Shown here one piece after another: positions 26,444 to 40,101 of a stretch of DNA of 64,000 nt (the first letter of the stretch is position 1; every line of letters starts with the position of its first letter). Made by a program: the position numbers and the translations under genes. Location: the NCBI GenBank assembly GCA_947095585.1, contig OX352763.1, positions 67,135,067 to 67,199,066 of the forward strand, read 5' to 3'. The notes below the pieces were generated by a model, which saw nothing but the letters and a program-made list of their open reading frames with translations, had not been told where the DNA came from and did no database searches. This DNA is from Nephrocerus scutellatus. Taxonomy: Eukaryota; Arthropoda; Insecta; Diptera; Pipunculidae.

Positions 26444-28300
26444 GATTTCTTCCTATGGAATTTCTGGAATATGATCATTATTGTCTGGAATTTCTGGAAC
26501 AAAGCAATTTCTCAAGCGATTCGCATGAAATTTGGAATGTCTGACTAAGATATGACTATAAGATTTCTTCCTATGGAACTTCTGGATTATGATCATTATT
26601 GTCTGGAATTTCTGGAACAAAGCAATTTTTCAAGCGATTCGCACGAAATTCGGAGTGTGTGACTAAGATGTGACTATAAGATTTCTTCCTATGCAACTTC
26701 TGGAATATGATCATTATTGTCTGGAATTTCTGGAACAAAGCAATTTCTCAAGCGATTCGCATGAAATTTTGAATGTAGGACTAAGATGTGACTGTAAGAT
26801 TTCTTCCTATGGAACTTCTGGAATATGATCATTATTGTCTGGAATTTCTGAAACAAAGATAGTTTTCAAGCGATAAGCACGTAATTCGGAATGTGTGACT
26901 ATGATGTGACTATAAGATTTTTTCCTATGGAATTTCTTGAATATGATCATTATTGTCTGGAATTTCTGGAACAAAGCAATTTCTCAAGCGATTCGCATGC
27001 AATTTGGAATGTGTGACTAAGATGTGACTATAAGATTTCTTCCTATGGAACTTCTGGAATATGATCTTAATTGTCTGGAATTTCTGGAACAAAGCAATTT
27101 CTCAAGCGATTCGCATGAAATTTGGAATGTCTGACTAAGATATGACTATAAGATTTCTTCCTATGGAACTTCTGGATTATGATCATTATTGTCTGGAATT
27201 TCTGGAACAAAGCAATTTTTCAAGCGATTCGCACGAAATTCGGAATGTGTGACTAAGATGTGACTATAAGATTTCTTTCTATGGAACTTCGGGAATATGA
27301 TCATTATTGTCTGGAATTTCTGGAACAAAGCAATTTCTCAAGCGATTCGCATGAAATTTGGAATGTCTGACTAAGATATGACTATAAGATTTCTTCCTAT
27401 GGAACTTCTGGATTATGATCATTATTGTCTGGAATTTCTGGAACAAAGCAATTTTTCAAGCGATTCGCATGAAATTTGGAATGTAGGACTAAGATGTGAT
27501 TGTAAGATTTCTTTTTCAAGCGATTCGCACGAAATTCGGAATGTGTGAATAAGATGTGACTATAAGATTTCTTCCTATGGAATTTCTGGAATATGATCAT
27601 TATTGTCTGGAATTTCTGGAACAAAGCAATTTCTCAAGCGATTCGCATGAAATTTGGAATGTCTGACTAAGATATGACTATAAGATTTCTTCCTATGGAA
27701 CTTCTGGATTATGATCATTATTGTCTGGAATTTCTGGAACAAAGCAATTTTTCAAGCGATTCGCACGAAATTCGGAGTGTGTGACTAAGATGTGACTATA
27801 AGATTTCTTCCTATGCAACTTCTGGAATATGATCATTATTGTCTGGAATTTCTGGAACAAAGCAATTTCTCAAGCGATTCGCATGAAATTTTGAATGTAG
27901 GACTAAGATGTGACTGTAAGATTTCTTCCTATGGAACTTCTGGAATATGATCATTATTGTCTGGAATTTCTGAAACAAAGATAGTTTTCAAGCGATAAGC
28001 ACGTAATTCGGAATGTGTGACTATGATGTGACTATAAGATTTTTTCCTATGGAATTTCTTGAATATGATCATTATTGTCTGGAATTTCTGGAACAAAGCA
28101 ATTTCTCAAGCGATTCGCATGCAATTTGGAATGTGTGACTAAGATGTGACTATAAGATTTCTTCCTATGGAACTTCTGGAATATGATCTTAATTGTCTGG
28201 AATTTCTGGAACAAAGCAATTTTTCAAGTGATTCGCACGAAATTCGGAATATGTGACTAAGATGTGACTATAAGATTTCTTCCTATGGAACTTCTGGAAT
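26335..28300. repeat. Third and fourth copies of the truncated-monomer block
   Basis: About 26,335-27,095 matches 24,080-24,841, with the truncated monomer at 26384 and class C at 26872. About 27,095-28,300 matches 23,720-24,925 at offset 3,376, with the truncated monomer at 27506 and class C at 27994. The first ends where GATCTTAATTG is followed by TTTCTCAAGCG and not by TTTTTCAAGTG, so it is a shortened copy. Confidence 0.82.
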
Positions 28301-29134
28301 ATGATCATTATTGTCTGGAATTTCTGAAACAAAGATATTTTTTCAAGCGATAAGCACGTAATTCGGAATGTTGTAACTAAGATGTGACTATAAGATTTCT
28401 TCCTATAGAATTTCTTGAATATGATCATTATTGACTGGAATTTCTGGAACAAAGCAATTTCTCAAGCGATTCGCATGCAATTTGGAATGTGTGGCTCAGA
28501 TGTGACTATAAGATTTCTTCCTATGGAATTTTTTGAATATGATCATTATTGTCTGGAATTTCTGGAACAAAGAAATTTCTCAAGCGATTCGCATGAAATT
28601 TGGAATGTAGGACTAAGATGTGACTATAAGATTTCTTCCTATGGAACTTCTGGAACATGATCATTATTGTCTAGAATTTCTGGAACAAAGCAATTTCTCA
28701 AGCGATTCGCATGAAATTTGGAATGTAGGACTAAGATGTGATTGTAAGATTTCTTCCTATGGAACTTCTGGAATATGATCATTATTGTCTGGAATTTCTG
28801 AAACAAAGATATTTTTTCAAGCGATAAGCACGTAATTCGGAATGTTGTAACTAAGATGTGACTATAAGAATTCTTCCTATAGAATTTCTTGAATATGATC
28901 ATTATTGACTGGAATTTCTGGAACAAAGCAATTTCTCAAGCGATTCGCATGCAATTTGGAATGTGTGGCTCAGATGTGACTATAAGATTTCTTCCTATGG
29001 AATTTTTTGAATATGATCATTATTGTCTGGAATTTCTGGAACAAAGAAATTTCTCAAGCGATTCGCATGAAATTTGGAATGTAGGACTAAGATGTGACTA
29101 TAAGATTTCTTCCTATGGAACTTTTGGAACATGA
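28186..29134. repeat. Tandem 474-bp duplication (four monomers plus 2 bp)
   Basis: Two copies 474 bp apart share a class C monomer (28349 and 28823), GTTGTAACTAAG, CCTATAGAATTTC, TTATTGACTGG, CATGCAATTTGG with GTGGCTCAG, and CAAAGAAATTTC. The extra 2 bp come from one T in the class C T-run and one T in GTTGTAAC. Related copies occur near 25,000-25,400, 31,250-31,600 and 34,960-35,320. Confidence 0.85.
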
Positions 29135-29929
29135 TCATTATTGTCTAGAATTTCTGGAACAAAGCAATTTCTCAACCGATTCGCATGAAATTTTGAATGT
29201 AGGAGTAAGATGTGACTATAAGATATCTTCCTATGGAATTTCTGGAATATGATCATTATTGTCTGGAGTTTCTGGAACAAAGCAATTTCTCAAGCGATTC
29301 GCATGAAATTTTGAATGTAGGACTAAGATGTGACTGTAAGATTTCTTCCTATGGAACTTCTGGAATATGATCATTATTGTCTGGAATTTCTGGAACAAAG
29401 CAATTTCTCAAGCGATTCGCATGAAATTTGGAATGTAGGACAAAGATGTGACTATAAGATTTCTTCCTATGGAACTTCTGGAATATGATTATTATTGTCT
29501 GAAATTTCTGGAACAAAGCAATTTTCAAGCGAGCGATTCGCACGAAATTCGGAGTGTGGGACTAAGATGTGACTATAAGATTTCTTCCTATGGAATTTCT
29601 GGAATATGATCATTATTGTCTGGAATTTCTGGAACAAAGCAATTTCTCAAGCGATTCGCATGAAATTTGGAATGTAGGACTAAGATTTGACTATAAGATT
29701 TCATTATTGTCTGGAATTTCTGGAACAAAGCAATTTCTCAAGCGATTCGCATGAAATTTGGAATGTAGGACTAAGATTTGACTATAAGATTTCTTCCTAT
29801 GGAACTTCTGGAATATGATCATTATTGTCTGGAATTTCTGGAACAAAGCAATTTCTCAAGCGATTCGCATGAAATTTGGAATGTCTGACTAAGATGTGAC
29901 TATAAGATTTCTTCCTATGGAACTTCTGG

Positions 29930-32475
29930 AATATGATCATTATTGTCTGGAATTTCTGGAACAAAGCAATTTCTCAAGCGATTCGCATGAAATTTGGAAT
30001 GTCTGACTAAGATATGACTATAAGATTTCTTCCTATGGAACTTCTGGATTATGATCATTATTGTCTGGAATTTCTGGAACAAAGCAATTTTTCAAGCGAT
30101 TCGCACGAAATTCGGAATGTGTGACTAAGATGTGACTATAAGATTTCTTTCTATGGAACTTCTGGAATATGATCATTATTGTCTGGAATTTCTGGAACAA
30201 AGCAATTTCTCAAGCGATTCGCATGAAATTTGAAATGTCTGACTAAAATATGACTATAAGATTTCTTCCTATGGAACTTCTGGATTATGATCATTATTGT
30301 CTGGAATTTCTGGAACAAAGCAATTTTTCAAGCGATTCGCATGAAATTTGGAATGTAGGACTAAGATGTGATTGTAAGATTTCTTTTTCAAGCGATTCGC
30401 ACGAAATTCGGAATGTGTGAATAAGATGTGACTATAAGATTTCTTCCTATGGAATTTCTGGAATATGATCATTATTGTCTGGAATTTCTGGAACAAAGCA
30501 ATTTCTCAAGCGATTCGCATGAAATTTGGAATGTCTGACTAAGATATGACTATAAGATTTCTTCCTATGGAACTTCTGGATTATGATCATTATTGTCTGG
30601 AATTTCTGGAACAAAGCAATTTTTCAAGCGATTCGCACGAAATTCGGAGTGTGTGACTAAGATGTGACTATAAGATTTCTTCCTATGCAACTTCTGGAAT
30701 ATGATCATTATTGTCTGGAATTTCTGGAACAAAGCAATTTCTCAAGCGATTCGCATGAAATTTTGAATGTAGGACTAAGATGTGACTGTAAGATTTCTTC
30801 CTATGGAACTTCTGGAATATGATCATTATTGTCTGGAATTTCTGAAACAAAGATAGTTTTCAAGCGATAAGCACGTAATTCGGAATGTGTGACTATGATG
30901 TGACTATAAGATTTTTTCCTATGGAATTTCTTGAATATGATCATTATTGTCTGGAATTTCTGGAACAAAGCAATTTCTCAAGCGATTCGCATGCAATTTG
31001 GAATGTGTGACTAAGATGTGACTATAAGATTTCTTCCTATGGAACTTCTGGAATATGATCTTAATTGTCTGGAATTTCTGGAACAAAGCAATTTTTCAAG
31101 TGATTCGCACGAAATTCGGAATATGTGACTAAGATGTGACTATAAGATTTCTTCCTATTGAACTTCTGGAATATGATTATTATTGTCTGGAATTTCTGGA
31201 ACAAAGCAATTTCTCAAGCGATTCGCATGAAATTTGGAATGTAGGACTAAGATGTGATTGTAAGATTTCTTCCTATGGAACTTCTGGAATATGATCATTA
31301 TTGTCTGGAATTTCTGAAACAAAGATATTTTTTCAAGCGATAAGCACGTAATTCGGAATGTTGTAACTAAGATGTGACTATAAGATTTCTTCCTATAGAA
31401 TTTCTTGAATATGATCATTATTGACTGGAATTTCTGGAACAAAGCAATTTCTCAAGCGATTCGCATGCAATTTGGAATGTGTGGCTAAGATGTGACTATA
31501 AGATTTCTTCCTATGGAATTTTTTGAATATGATCATTATTGTCTGGAATTTCTGGAACAAAGAAATTTCTCAAGCGATTCGCATGAAATTTGGAATGTAG
31601 GACTAAGATGTGACTATAAGATTTCTTCCTATGGAACTTCTGGAATATGATCATTATTGTCTGGAATTTCTGGAACAAAGCAATTTTTCAACCGATTCGC
31701 ACGAAATTCGGAGTGTGTGACTAAGATGTGACTATAAGATTTTTTCCTATGGAACTTCTGGAATATGATCATTATTGTCTGGAATTTCTGGAACAAAGCA
31801 ATTTTTCAAGCGATTCGCACGAAATTTGGAATATGTGACTAAGATGTGACTATAAGATTTTTTCCTACGGAACTTCTGGAATATGATCATTATTGACTGG
31901 AGTTTCTGGAACACAGCAATTTTTCCAGAGATTCGCACGAAATTCGGAATGTGTGACTAAGATGTGACTATAAGATTTCTTCCTATGGAACTTCTGGAAC
32001 ATGATCATTATTGTCTAGAATTTCTGGAACAAAGAAATTTCTCAAGCGTTTCGCATGAAATTTTGAATGTAGGAGTAAGATGTGACTATAAGATTTCTTC
32101 CTATGGAATTTCTGGAATATGATCATTATTGTCTGGAACAAAGCAATTCCTCAAGCGATTCGCATGAAATTTGGATTGTAGGACTAAGATGTGACTATAA
32201 GATTTCTTCCTATGGAACTTCTGGAATATGATCATTATTGTCTGGAATTTCTGGAACAAAGCAATTTCTCAAGCGATTCGCATGAAATTTGGAATGTAGG
32301 ACTAAGATGTGACTATAAGATTTCTTCCTATGGAACTTCTGGAATATGATCATTATTGTCTGGAATTTCTGGAACAAAGCAATTTTTCAAGCGATTCGCA
32401 CGAAATTCGGAGTGTGTGACTAAGATGTGACTATAAGATTTTTTCCTATGGAACTTCTGGAATATGATCATTAAT
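29930..32475. repeat. Block copied at about 33,640-36,190 (offset 3,711-3,712 bp)
   Basis: About 2.5 kb is repeated. Ordered shared marks are the truncated monomer (30378 and 34089), class C copies (30866 and 34578; 31339 and 35051), GTGGCTAAG, CCTACGGAAC, GGAACACAGC, TTTTTCCAGAGATTCG, CAAGCGTTTCG and the 9-bp loss (32131 and 35842). The offset steps from 3,711 to 3,712 at an extra T after GATAGTTTTT near 34,570. The copies diverge just after TTAATGTGTGG. Confidence 0.83.
32131..32142. repeat. 9-bp loss between the paired GGAA motifs, copy 1 of 5
   Basis: GTCTGGAACAAAG replaces the usual GTCTGGAATTTCTGGAAC form, removing one of the two neighbouring GGAA motifs. This fits slippage between CTGGAA repeats 9 bp apart. 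The same loss occurs near 35842, 40731, 41311 and 41421, each in a GAATTTCTGGAATATG monomer preceded by a CAAGCGTTTCG monomer or a further copy of itself. Confidence 0.88.
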
Positions 32476-35400
32476 GTGTGGAATTACTGGAACAAAGCAA
32501 TTTCTCAAGCGATTCGCATGAAATTTTGAATGTAGGACTAAGATGTGACTATAAGATTTCTTCCTATGGAACTTCTGGATTATGATCATTATTGTCTGGA
32601 ATTTCTGGAACAAAGCAATTTTTCAAGCGATTCGCACGAAATTCGCAATGTGAGACTAAGATGTGACTATAAGATTTCTTTCTATGGAACTTCTGGAATA
32701 TGATCATTATTGTCAGGAATTTCTGGAACAAAGCAATTTCTCAAGCGATTCGCATGAAATTCGGAATGTCTGACTAAGATATGACTATAAGATTTCTTCC
32801 TATGGAACTTCTGGAATATGATCATTATTGTCTGGAGTTTCTGGAACAATGTAAATTTTCAAGCGATTCGCACGAAATTGGGAATGTGTGACTAAGATGT
32901 GACTATAAGATTTCTTCCTATGGAACTTCTGGAACATGATCATTATTGTCTAGAATTTCTGGAACAAAGCAATTTCTCAACCGATTCGCATGAAATTTTG
33001 AATGTAGGAGTAAGATGTGACTATAAGATTTCTTCCTATGGAATTTCTGGAATATGATCATTATTGTCTGGTGTTTCTGGAACAAAGCAATTTCTCAAGC
33101 GATTCGCATGAAATTTTGAATGTAGGACTAAGATGTGACTGTAAGATTTCTTCCTATGGAACTTCTGGAATATGATCATTATTGTCTGGAATTTCTGGAA
33201 CAAAGCAATTTCTCAAGCAATTCGCATGAAATTTGGAATGTAGGACAAAGATGTGACTATAAGATTTCTTCCTATGGAACTTCTGGAATATGATTATTAT
33301 TGTCTAGAATTTCTGGAACAAAGCAATTTTTCAAGCGATTCGCACGAAATTCGGAGTGTGGGACTAAGATGTGACTATAAGATTTCTTCCTATGGAATTT
33401 CTGGAATATGATCATTATTGTCTGGAATTTCTGGAACAAAGCAATTTCTCAAGCGATTCGCATGAAATTTGGAATGTAGGACTAAGATTTGACTATAAGA
33501 TTTCTTCCTATGGAACTTCTGGAATATGATCATTATTGTCTGGAATTTCTGGAACAAAGCAATTTTTCAAGCGATTCGCACGAAATTCGGAGTGTGTGAC
33601 TAAGATGTGACTATAAGATTTCTTCCTATGGAACTTCTGGAATATGATCATTATTGTCTGGAATTTCTGGAACAAAGCAATTTCTCGAGCGATTCGCATG
33701 AAATTTGGAATGTCTGACTAAGATATGACTATAAGATTTCTTCCTATGGAACTTCTGGATTATGATCATTATTGTCTTGAATTTCTGGAACAAAGCAATT
33801 TTTCAAGCGATTCGCACGAAATTCGGAATGTGTGACTAAGATGTGACTATAAGATTTCTTTCTATGGAACTTCTGGAATATGATCAATATTGTCTGGAAT
33901 TTCTGGAACAAAGCAATTTCTCAAGCGATTCGCATGAAATTTGGAATGTCTGACTAAGATATGACTATAAGATTTCTTCCTATGGTACTTCTGGATTATG
34001 ATCATTATTGTCTGGAATTTCTGGAACAAAGCAATTTTTCAAGCGATTCGCATGAAATTTGGAATGTAGGACTAAGATGTGATTGTAAGATTTCTTTTTC
34101 AAGCGATTCGCACGAAATTCGGAATGTGTGAATAAGATGTGACTATAAGATTTCTTCCTATGGAATTTCTGGAATATGATCATTATTGTCTGGAATTTCT
34201 GGAACAAAGCAATTTCTCAAGCGATTCGCATGAAATTTGGAATGTCTGACTAAGATATGACTATAAGATTTCTTCCTATGGAACTTCTGGATTATGATCA
34301 TTATTGTCTGGAATTTCTGGAACAAAGCAATTTTTCAAGCGATTCGCACGAAATTCGGAGTGTGTGACTAAGATGTGACTATAAGATTTCTTCCTATGCA
34401 ACTTCTGGAATATGATCATTATTGTCTGGAATTTCTGGAACAAAGCAATTTCTCAAGCGATTCGCATGAAATTTTGAATGTAGGACTAAGATGTGACTGT
34501 AAGATTTCTTCCTATGGAACTTCTGGAATATGATCATTATTGTCTGGAATTTCTGAAACAAAGATAGTTTTTCAAGCGATAAGCACGTAATTCGGAATGT
34601 GTGACTATGATGTGACTATAAGATTTTTTCCTATGGAATTTCTTGAATATGATCATTATTGTCTGGAATTTCTGGAACAAAGCAATTTCTCAAGCGATTC
34701 GCATGCAATTTGGAATGTGTGACTAAGATGTGACTATAAGATTTCTTCCTATGGAACTTCTGGAATATGATCTTAATTGTCTGGAATTTCTGGAACAAAG
34801 CAATTTTTCAAGTGATTCGCACGAAATTCGGAATATGTGACTAAGATGTGACTATAAGATTTCTTCCTATGGAACTTCTGGAATATGATTATTATTGTCT
34901 GGAATTTCTGGAACAAAGCAATTTCTCAAGCGATTCGCATGAAATTTGGAATGTAGGACTAAGATGTGATTGTAAGATTTCTTCCTATGGAACTTCTGGA
35001 ATATGATCATTATTGTCTGGAATTTCTGAAACAAAGATATTTTTTCAAGCGATAAGCACGTAATTCGGAATGTTGTAACTAAGATGTGACTATAAGATTT
35101 CTTCCTATGGAATTTCTTGAATATGATCATTATTGACTGGAATTTCTGGAACAAAGCAATTTCTCAAGCGATTCGCATGCAATTTGGAATGTGTGGCTAA
35201 GATGTGACTATAAGATTTCTTCCTATGGAATTTTTTGAATATGATCATTATTGTCTGGAATTTCTGGAACAAAGAAATTTCTCAAGCGATTCGCATGAAA
35301 TTTGGAATGTAGGACTAAGATGTGACTATAAGATTTCTTCCTATGGAACTTCTGGAATATGATCATTATTGTCTGGAATTTCTGGAACAAAGCAATTTTT

Positions 35401-36194
35401 CAAGCGATTCGCACGAAATTCGGAGTGTGTGACTAAGATGTGACTATAAGATTTTTTCCTATGGAACTTCTGGAATATGATCATTATTGTCTGGAATTTC
35501 TGGAACAAAGCAATTTTTCAAGCGATTCGCACGAAATTTGGAATGTGTGACTAAGATGTGACTATAAGATTTCTTCCTACGGAACTTCTGGAATATGATC
35601 ATTATTGACTGGAGTTTCTGGAACACAGCAATTTTTCCAGAGATTCGCACGAAATTCGGAATGTGTGACTAAGATGTGACTATAAGATTTCTTCCTATGG
35701 AACTTCTGGAACATGATCATTATTGTCTAGAATTTCTGGAACAAAGAAATTTCTCAAGCGTTTCGCATGAAATTTTGAATGTAGGAGTAAGATGTGACTA
35801 TAAGATTTCTTCCTATGGAATTTCTGGAATATGATCATTATTGTCTGGAACAAAGCAATTTCTCAAGCGATTCGCATGAAATTTGGAATGTAGGACTAAG
35901 ATGTGACTATAAGATTTCTTCCTATGGAACTTCTGGAATATGATCATTATTGTCTGGAATTTCTGGAACAAAGCAATTTCTCAAGCGATTCGCATGAAAT
36001 TTGGAATGTAGGACTAAGATGTGACTATAAGATTTCTTCCTATGGAACTTCTGGAATATGATCATTATTGTCTGGAATTTCTGGAACAAAGCAATTTTTC
36101 AAGCGATTCGCACGAAATTCGGAGTGTGTGACTAAGATGTGACTAAAGATTTTTTCCTATGGAACTTCTGGAATATGATCATTAATGTGTGGAA

Positions 36195-37451
36195 TTTCTG
36201 AAACAAAGATATTTTTTCAAGCGATAAGCACGTAATTCGGAATGTGTGACTAAGATGTGACTATAAGATTTCTTCCTATGGAATTTCTTGAATATGATCA
36301 TTATTGTCTGGAATTTCTGGAACAAAGCAATTTCTCAAGCGATTCGCATGAAATTTGGAATGTAGGACTAAGATGTGATTGTAAGATTTCTTCCTATGGA
36401 ACTTCTGGAATATGATCATTATTGTCTGGAATTTCTGAAACAAAGATATTTTTTCAAGCGATAAGCACGTAATTCGGAATGTGTGACTAAGATGTGACTA
36501 TAAGATTTCTTCCTATGGAATTTCTTGAATATGATCATTATTGACTGGAATTTCTGGAACAAAGCAATTTCTCAAGCGATTCGCATGCAATTTGGAATGT
36601 GTGACTAAGATGTGACTATAAGATTTCTTCCTATGGAATTTTTTGAATATGATCATTATTGTCTGGAATTTCTGGAACAAAGCAATTTCTCAAGCGATTC
36701 GCATGAAATTTGGAATGTAGGACTAAGATGTGACTATAAGATTTCTTCCTATGGAACTTCTGGAATATGATCATTATTGTCTGGAATTTCTGGAACAAAG
36801 CAATTTTTCAAGCGACTCGCACGAAATTCGGAGTGTGTGACTAAGATGTGACTATAAGATTTCTTCCTATGGAACTTCTGGGATATGATCATTATTGTCT
36901 GGAATTTCTGGAACAAAGCAATTTTTCAAGCGATTCGCACGAAATTTGGAATGTGTGACTAAGATGTGACTATAAGATTTCTTCCTATGGAACTTCTGGA
37001 ATATGATCATTATTGACTGGAGTTTCTGGAACACAGCAATTTTTCCAGCGATTCGCACGTAATTCGGAATGTGTGACTAAGATGTGACTATAAGATTTCT
37101 TCCTATGGAACTTCTGGAACATGATCATTATTGTGTAGAATTTCTGGAACAAAGCAATTTCTCCAGCGATTCGCATGAAATTTTGAATATAGGAGTAAGA
37201 TGTGACTATAAGATTTCTTCCTATGGAATTTCTGGAATATGATCATTATTGTCTGGAATTTCTGGAACAAAGCAATTTCTCAAGCGATTCGCATGAAATT
37301 TGGAATGTAGGACTAAGATGTGACTATAAGTTTTCTTCCTATGGAACTTCTGGAATATGATCATTATTGTCTGGAATTTCTGGAACAAAGCAATTTTTCA
37401 AGCGATTCGCACGAATTTCGGAATGTGTGACTAAGATGTGACTATAAGATT
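36195..37451. repeat. 1.25-kb block present three times (also 38,793-40,049 and 42,836-44,090)
   Basis: The three copies share two class C monomers about 237 bp apart (36223 and 36460; 38821 and 39058; 42864 and 43101), GATTGTAAG, TTATTGACTGG, CTTCTGGGATATG, GGAACACAGC with TTTTTCCAGCG, TTGTGTAGAATTTC and GAATATAGGAG. Offsets are 2,598 and then 4,043 bp. The second copy ends in the 62-bp truncation at 40046; the first and third continue into a TTCTTTCTATGG monomer. Confidence 0.85.
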
Positions 37452-37569
37452 TCTTTCTATGGAACTTCTGGAATATGATCATTATTGTCTGGAATTTCTG
37501 GAACAAAGCAATTTTTCAAGCGATTCGCACGAAATTCGGAGTGTGTGACTAAGATGTGACTATAAGATT

Positions 37570-38750
37570 TCTTCCTATGGAACTTCTGGAATATGATCAT
37601 TATTGTCTGGAATTTCTGGAACAAAGCAATTTCTCAAGCGATTCGCATGAAATTTTGAATGTAGGACTAAGATGTGACTATAAGATTTCTTCCTATGTAA
37701 CTTCTGGAATATGATCTTAATTGTCTGGAATTTCTGGAACAAAGCAATTTTTCAAGTGATTCGCACGAAATTCGGAATGTGTGACTAAGATGTGACTATA
37801 AGATTTCTTCCTATGGAACTTCTGGAATATGATCATTATTGTCTGGAATTCCTGGAACAAAGCAATTTCTCAAGCGATTCGCATGAAATTTTGAATGTAG
37901 GACTAAGATGTGACTACAAGATTTCTTCCTATGGAACTTCTGGAATATGATCATTATTGTCTGGAATTTCTGGAACAAAGCAATTTTTCAAGCGATTCGC
38001 ACGAAATTCGGAATGTGTGAATAAGATGTGACTATAAGATTTCTTCCTATGGAATTTCTGGAATATGATCATTATTGTCTGGAATTTCTGGAACAAAGCA
38101 ATTTCTCAAGCGATTCGCATGAAATTTGGAATGTAGGACTAAGATGTGACTATAAGATTTCTTCCTATGGAACTTCTGGAATATGATCATTATTGTCTGG
38201 AATTTCTGGAACAAAGCAATTTCTCAAGCGATTCGCATGAAATTTTGAATGTAGGACTAAGATGTGACTATAAGATTTCTTCCTATGTAACTTCTGGAAT
38301 ATGATCTTAATTGTCTGGAATTTCTGGAACAAAGCAATTTTTCAAGTGATTCGCACGAAATTCGGAATGTGTGACTAAGATGTGACTATAAGATTTCTTC
38401 CTATGGAACTTCTGGAATATGATCATTATTGTCTGGAATTCCTGGAACAAAGCAATTTCTCAAGCGATTCGCATGAAATTTTGAATGTAGGACTAAGATG
38501 TGACTACAAGATTTCTTCCTATGGAACTTCTGGAATATGATCATTATTGTCTGGAATTTCTGGAACAAAGCAATTTTTCAAGCGATTCGCACGAAATTCG
38601 GAATGTGTGAATAAGATGTGACTATAAGATTTCTTCCTATGGAATTTCTGGAATATGATCATTATTGTCTGGAATTTCTGGAACAAAGCAATTTCTCAAG
38701 CGATTCGCATGAAATTTGGAATGTAGGACTAAGATGTGACTATAAGATTT
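37570..38750. repeat. Tandem duplication of a 590-bp, 5-monomer unit
   Basis: The order CTATGTAAC with GATCTTAATTG, CAAGTGATTCG, GGAATTCCTGG, GACTACAAG, GTGTGAATAAG appears twice, 590 bp apart (CTATGTAAC at about 37,695 and 38,285). A related pass is seen near 41,850-42,800. No difference between the two copies was noticed by eye. Confidence 0.85.
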
Positions 38751-38982
38751 CTTCCTATGGAACTTCTGGATTATGATCATTATTGTCTGGAATTTCTGAA
38801 ACAAAGATATTTTTTCAAGCGATAAGCACGTAATTCGGAATGTGTGACTAAGATGTGACTATAAGATTTCTTCCTATGGAATTTCTTGAATATGATCATT
38901 ATTGTCTGGAATTTCTGGAACAAAGCAATTTCTCAAGCGATTCGCATGAAATTTGGAATGTAGGACTAAGATGTGATTGTAA

Positions 38983-39101
38983 GATTTCTTCCTATGGAAC
39001 TTCTGGAATATGATCATTATTGTCTGGAATTTCTGAAACAAAGATATTTTTTCAAGCGATAAGCACGTAATTCGGAATGTGTGACTAAGATGTGACTATA
39101 A
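38983..39101. repeat. Representative class C monomer (119 bp)
   Basis: This divergent class reads CTGAAACAAAG in place of CTGGAACAAAG. It has GATATTTTTTC (elsewhere GATAGTTTTC) where other monomers have GCAATTTTTC, and CGATAAGCACGTAATTCGG in the CpG segment. The extra T makes this copy 119 bp. I located 17 copies by the GATAAGCACG tag, at 23260, 24618, 25091, 26872, 27994, 28349, 28823, 30866, 31339, 34578, 35051, 36223, 36460, 38821, 39058, 42864 and 43101. None was seen outside 23.2-43.2 kb, so the class marks one array family. Confidence 0.9.
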
Positions 39102-40045
39102 GATTTCTTCCTATGGAATTTCTTGAATATGATCATTATTGACTGGAATTTCTGGAACAAAGCAATTTCTCAAGCGATTCGCATGCAATTTGGAATGTGT
39201 GACTAAGATGTGACTATAAGATTTCTTCCTATGGAATTTTTTGAATATGATCATTATTGTCTGGAATTTCTGGAACAAAGCAATTTCTCAAGCGATTCGC
39301 ATGAAATTTGGAATGTAGGACTAAGATGTGACTATAAGATTTCTTCCTATGGAACTTCTGGAATATGATCATTATTGTCTGGAATTTCTGGAACAAAGCA
39401 ATTTTTCAAGCGATTCGCACGAAATTCGGAGTGTGTGACTAAGATGTGACTATAAGATTTCTTCCTATGGAACTTCTGGGATATGATCATTATTGTCTGG
39501 AATTTCTGGAACAAAGCAATTTTTCAAGCGATTCGCACGAAATTTGGAATGTGTGACTAAGATGTGACTATAAGATTTCTTCCTATGGAACTTCTGGAAT
39601 ATGATCATTATTGACTGGAGTTTCTGGAACACAGCAATTTTTCCAGCGATTCGCACAAAATTCGGAATGTGTGACTAAGATGTGACTATAAGATTTCTTC
39701 CTATGGAACTTCTGGAACATGATCATTATTGTGTAGAATTTCTGGAACAAAGCAATTTCTCAAGCGATTCGCATGAAATTTTGAATATAGGAGTAAGATG
39801 TGACTATAAGATTTCTTCCTATGGAATTTCTGGAATATGATCATTATTGTCTGGAATTTCTGGAACAAAGCAATTTCTCAAGCGATTCGCATGAAATTTG
39901 GAATGTAGGACTAAGATGTGACTATAAGATTTCTTCCTATGGAACTTCTGGAATATGATCATTATTGTCTGGAATTTCTGGAACAAAGCAATTTTTCAAG
40001 CGATTCGCACGAAATTCGGAATGTGTGACTAAGATGTGACTATAA

Positions 40046-40101
40046 GATTTCTCAAGCGATTCGCATGCAATTTGGAATGTGTGGCTAAGATGTGACTATA
40101 A
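40046..40101. repeat. Truncated 56-bp monomer (loss of 62 bp)
   Basis: GATTT is joined directly to CTCAAGCGATTCGCATG, removing monomer positions about 6-67. It resembles the 58-bp loss but has a class B right side (TTTCTC) and different flanks, so it is an independent event using the same T/C-rich micro-similarity. It joins the 1.25-kb block on its left to a segment matching about 35,175 onward on its right. Confidence 0.87.

Noticed and set aside
26185..26502. Longest minus-strand open frame (105 codons) and similar 60-95 codon frames
   Set aside because: Its extra length comes from truncated monomers (27-, 16- and 58-bp losses) that skip the stop-containing frame. The peptide is a low-complexity recombination of the same monomer translations with no domain, signal or promoter context.
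22772..34148. Regularly spaced repeats as a possible CRISPR array
   Set aside because: Repeat and would-be spacer are both conserved in every unit. There are no unique spacers, the period is 118 bp and no cas-like gene is present.
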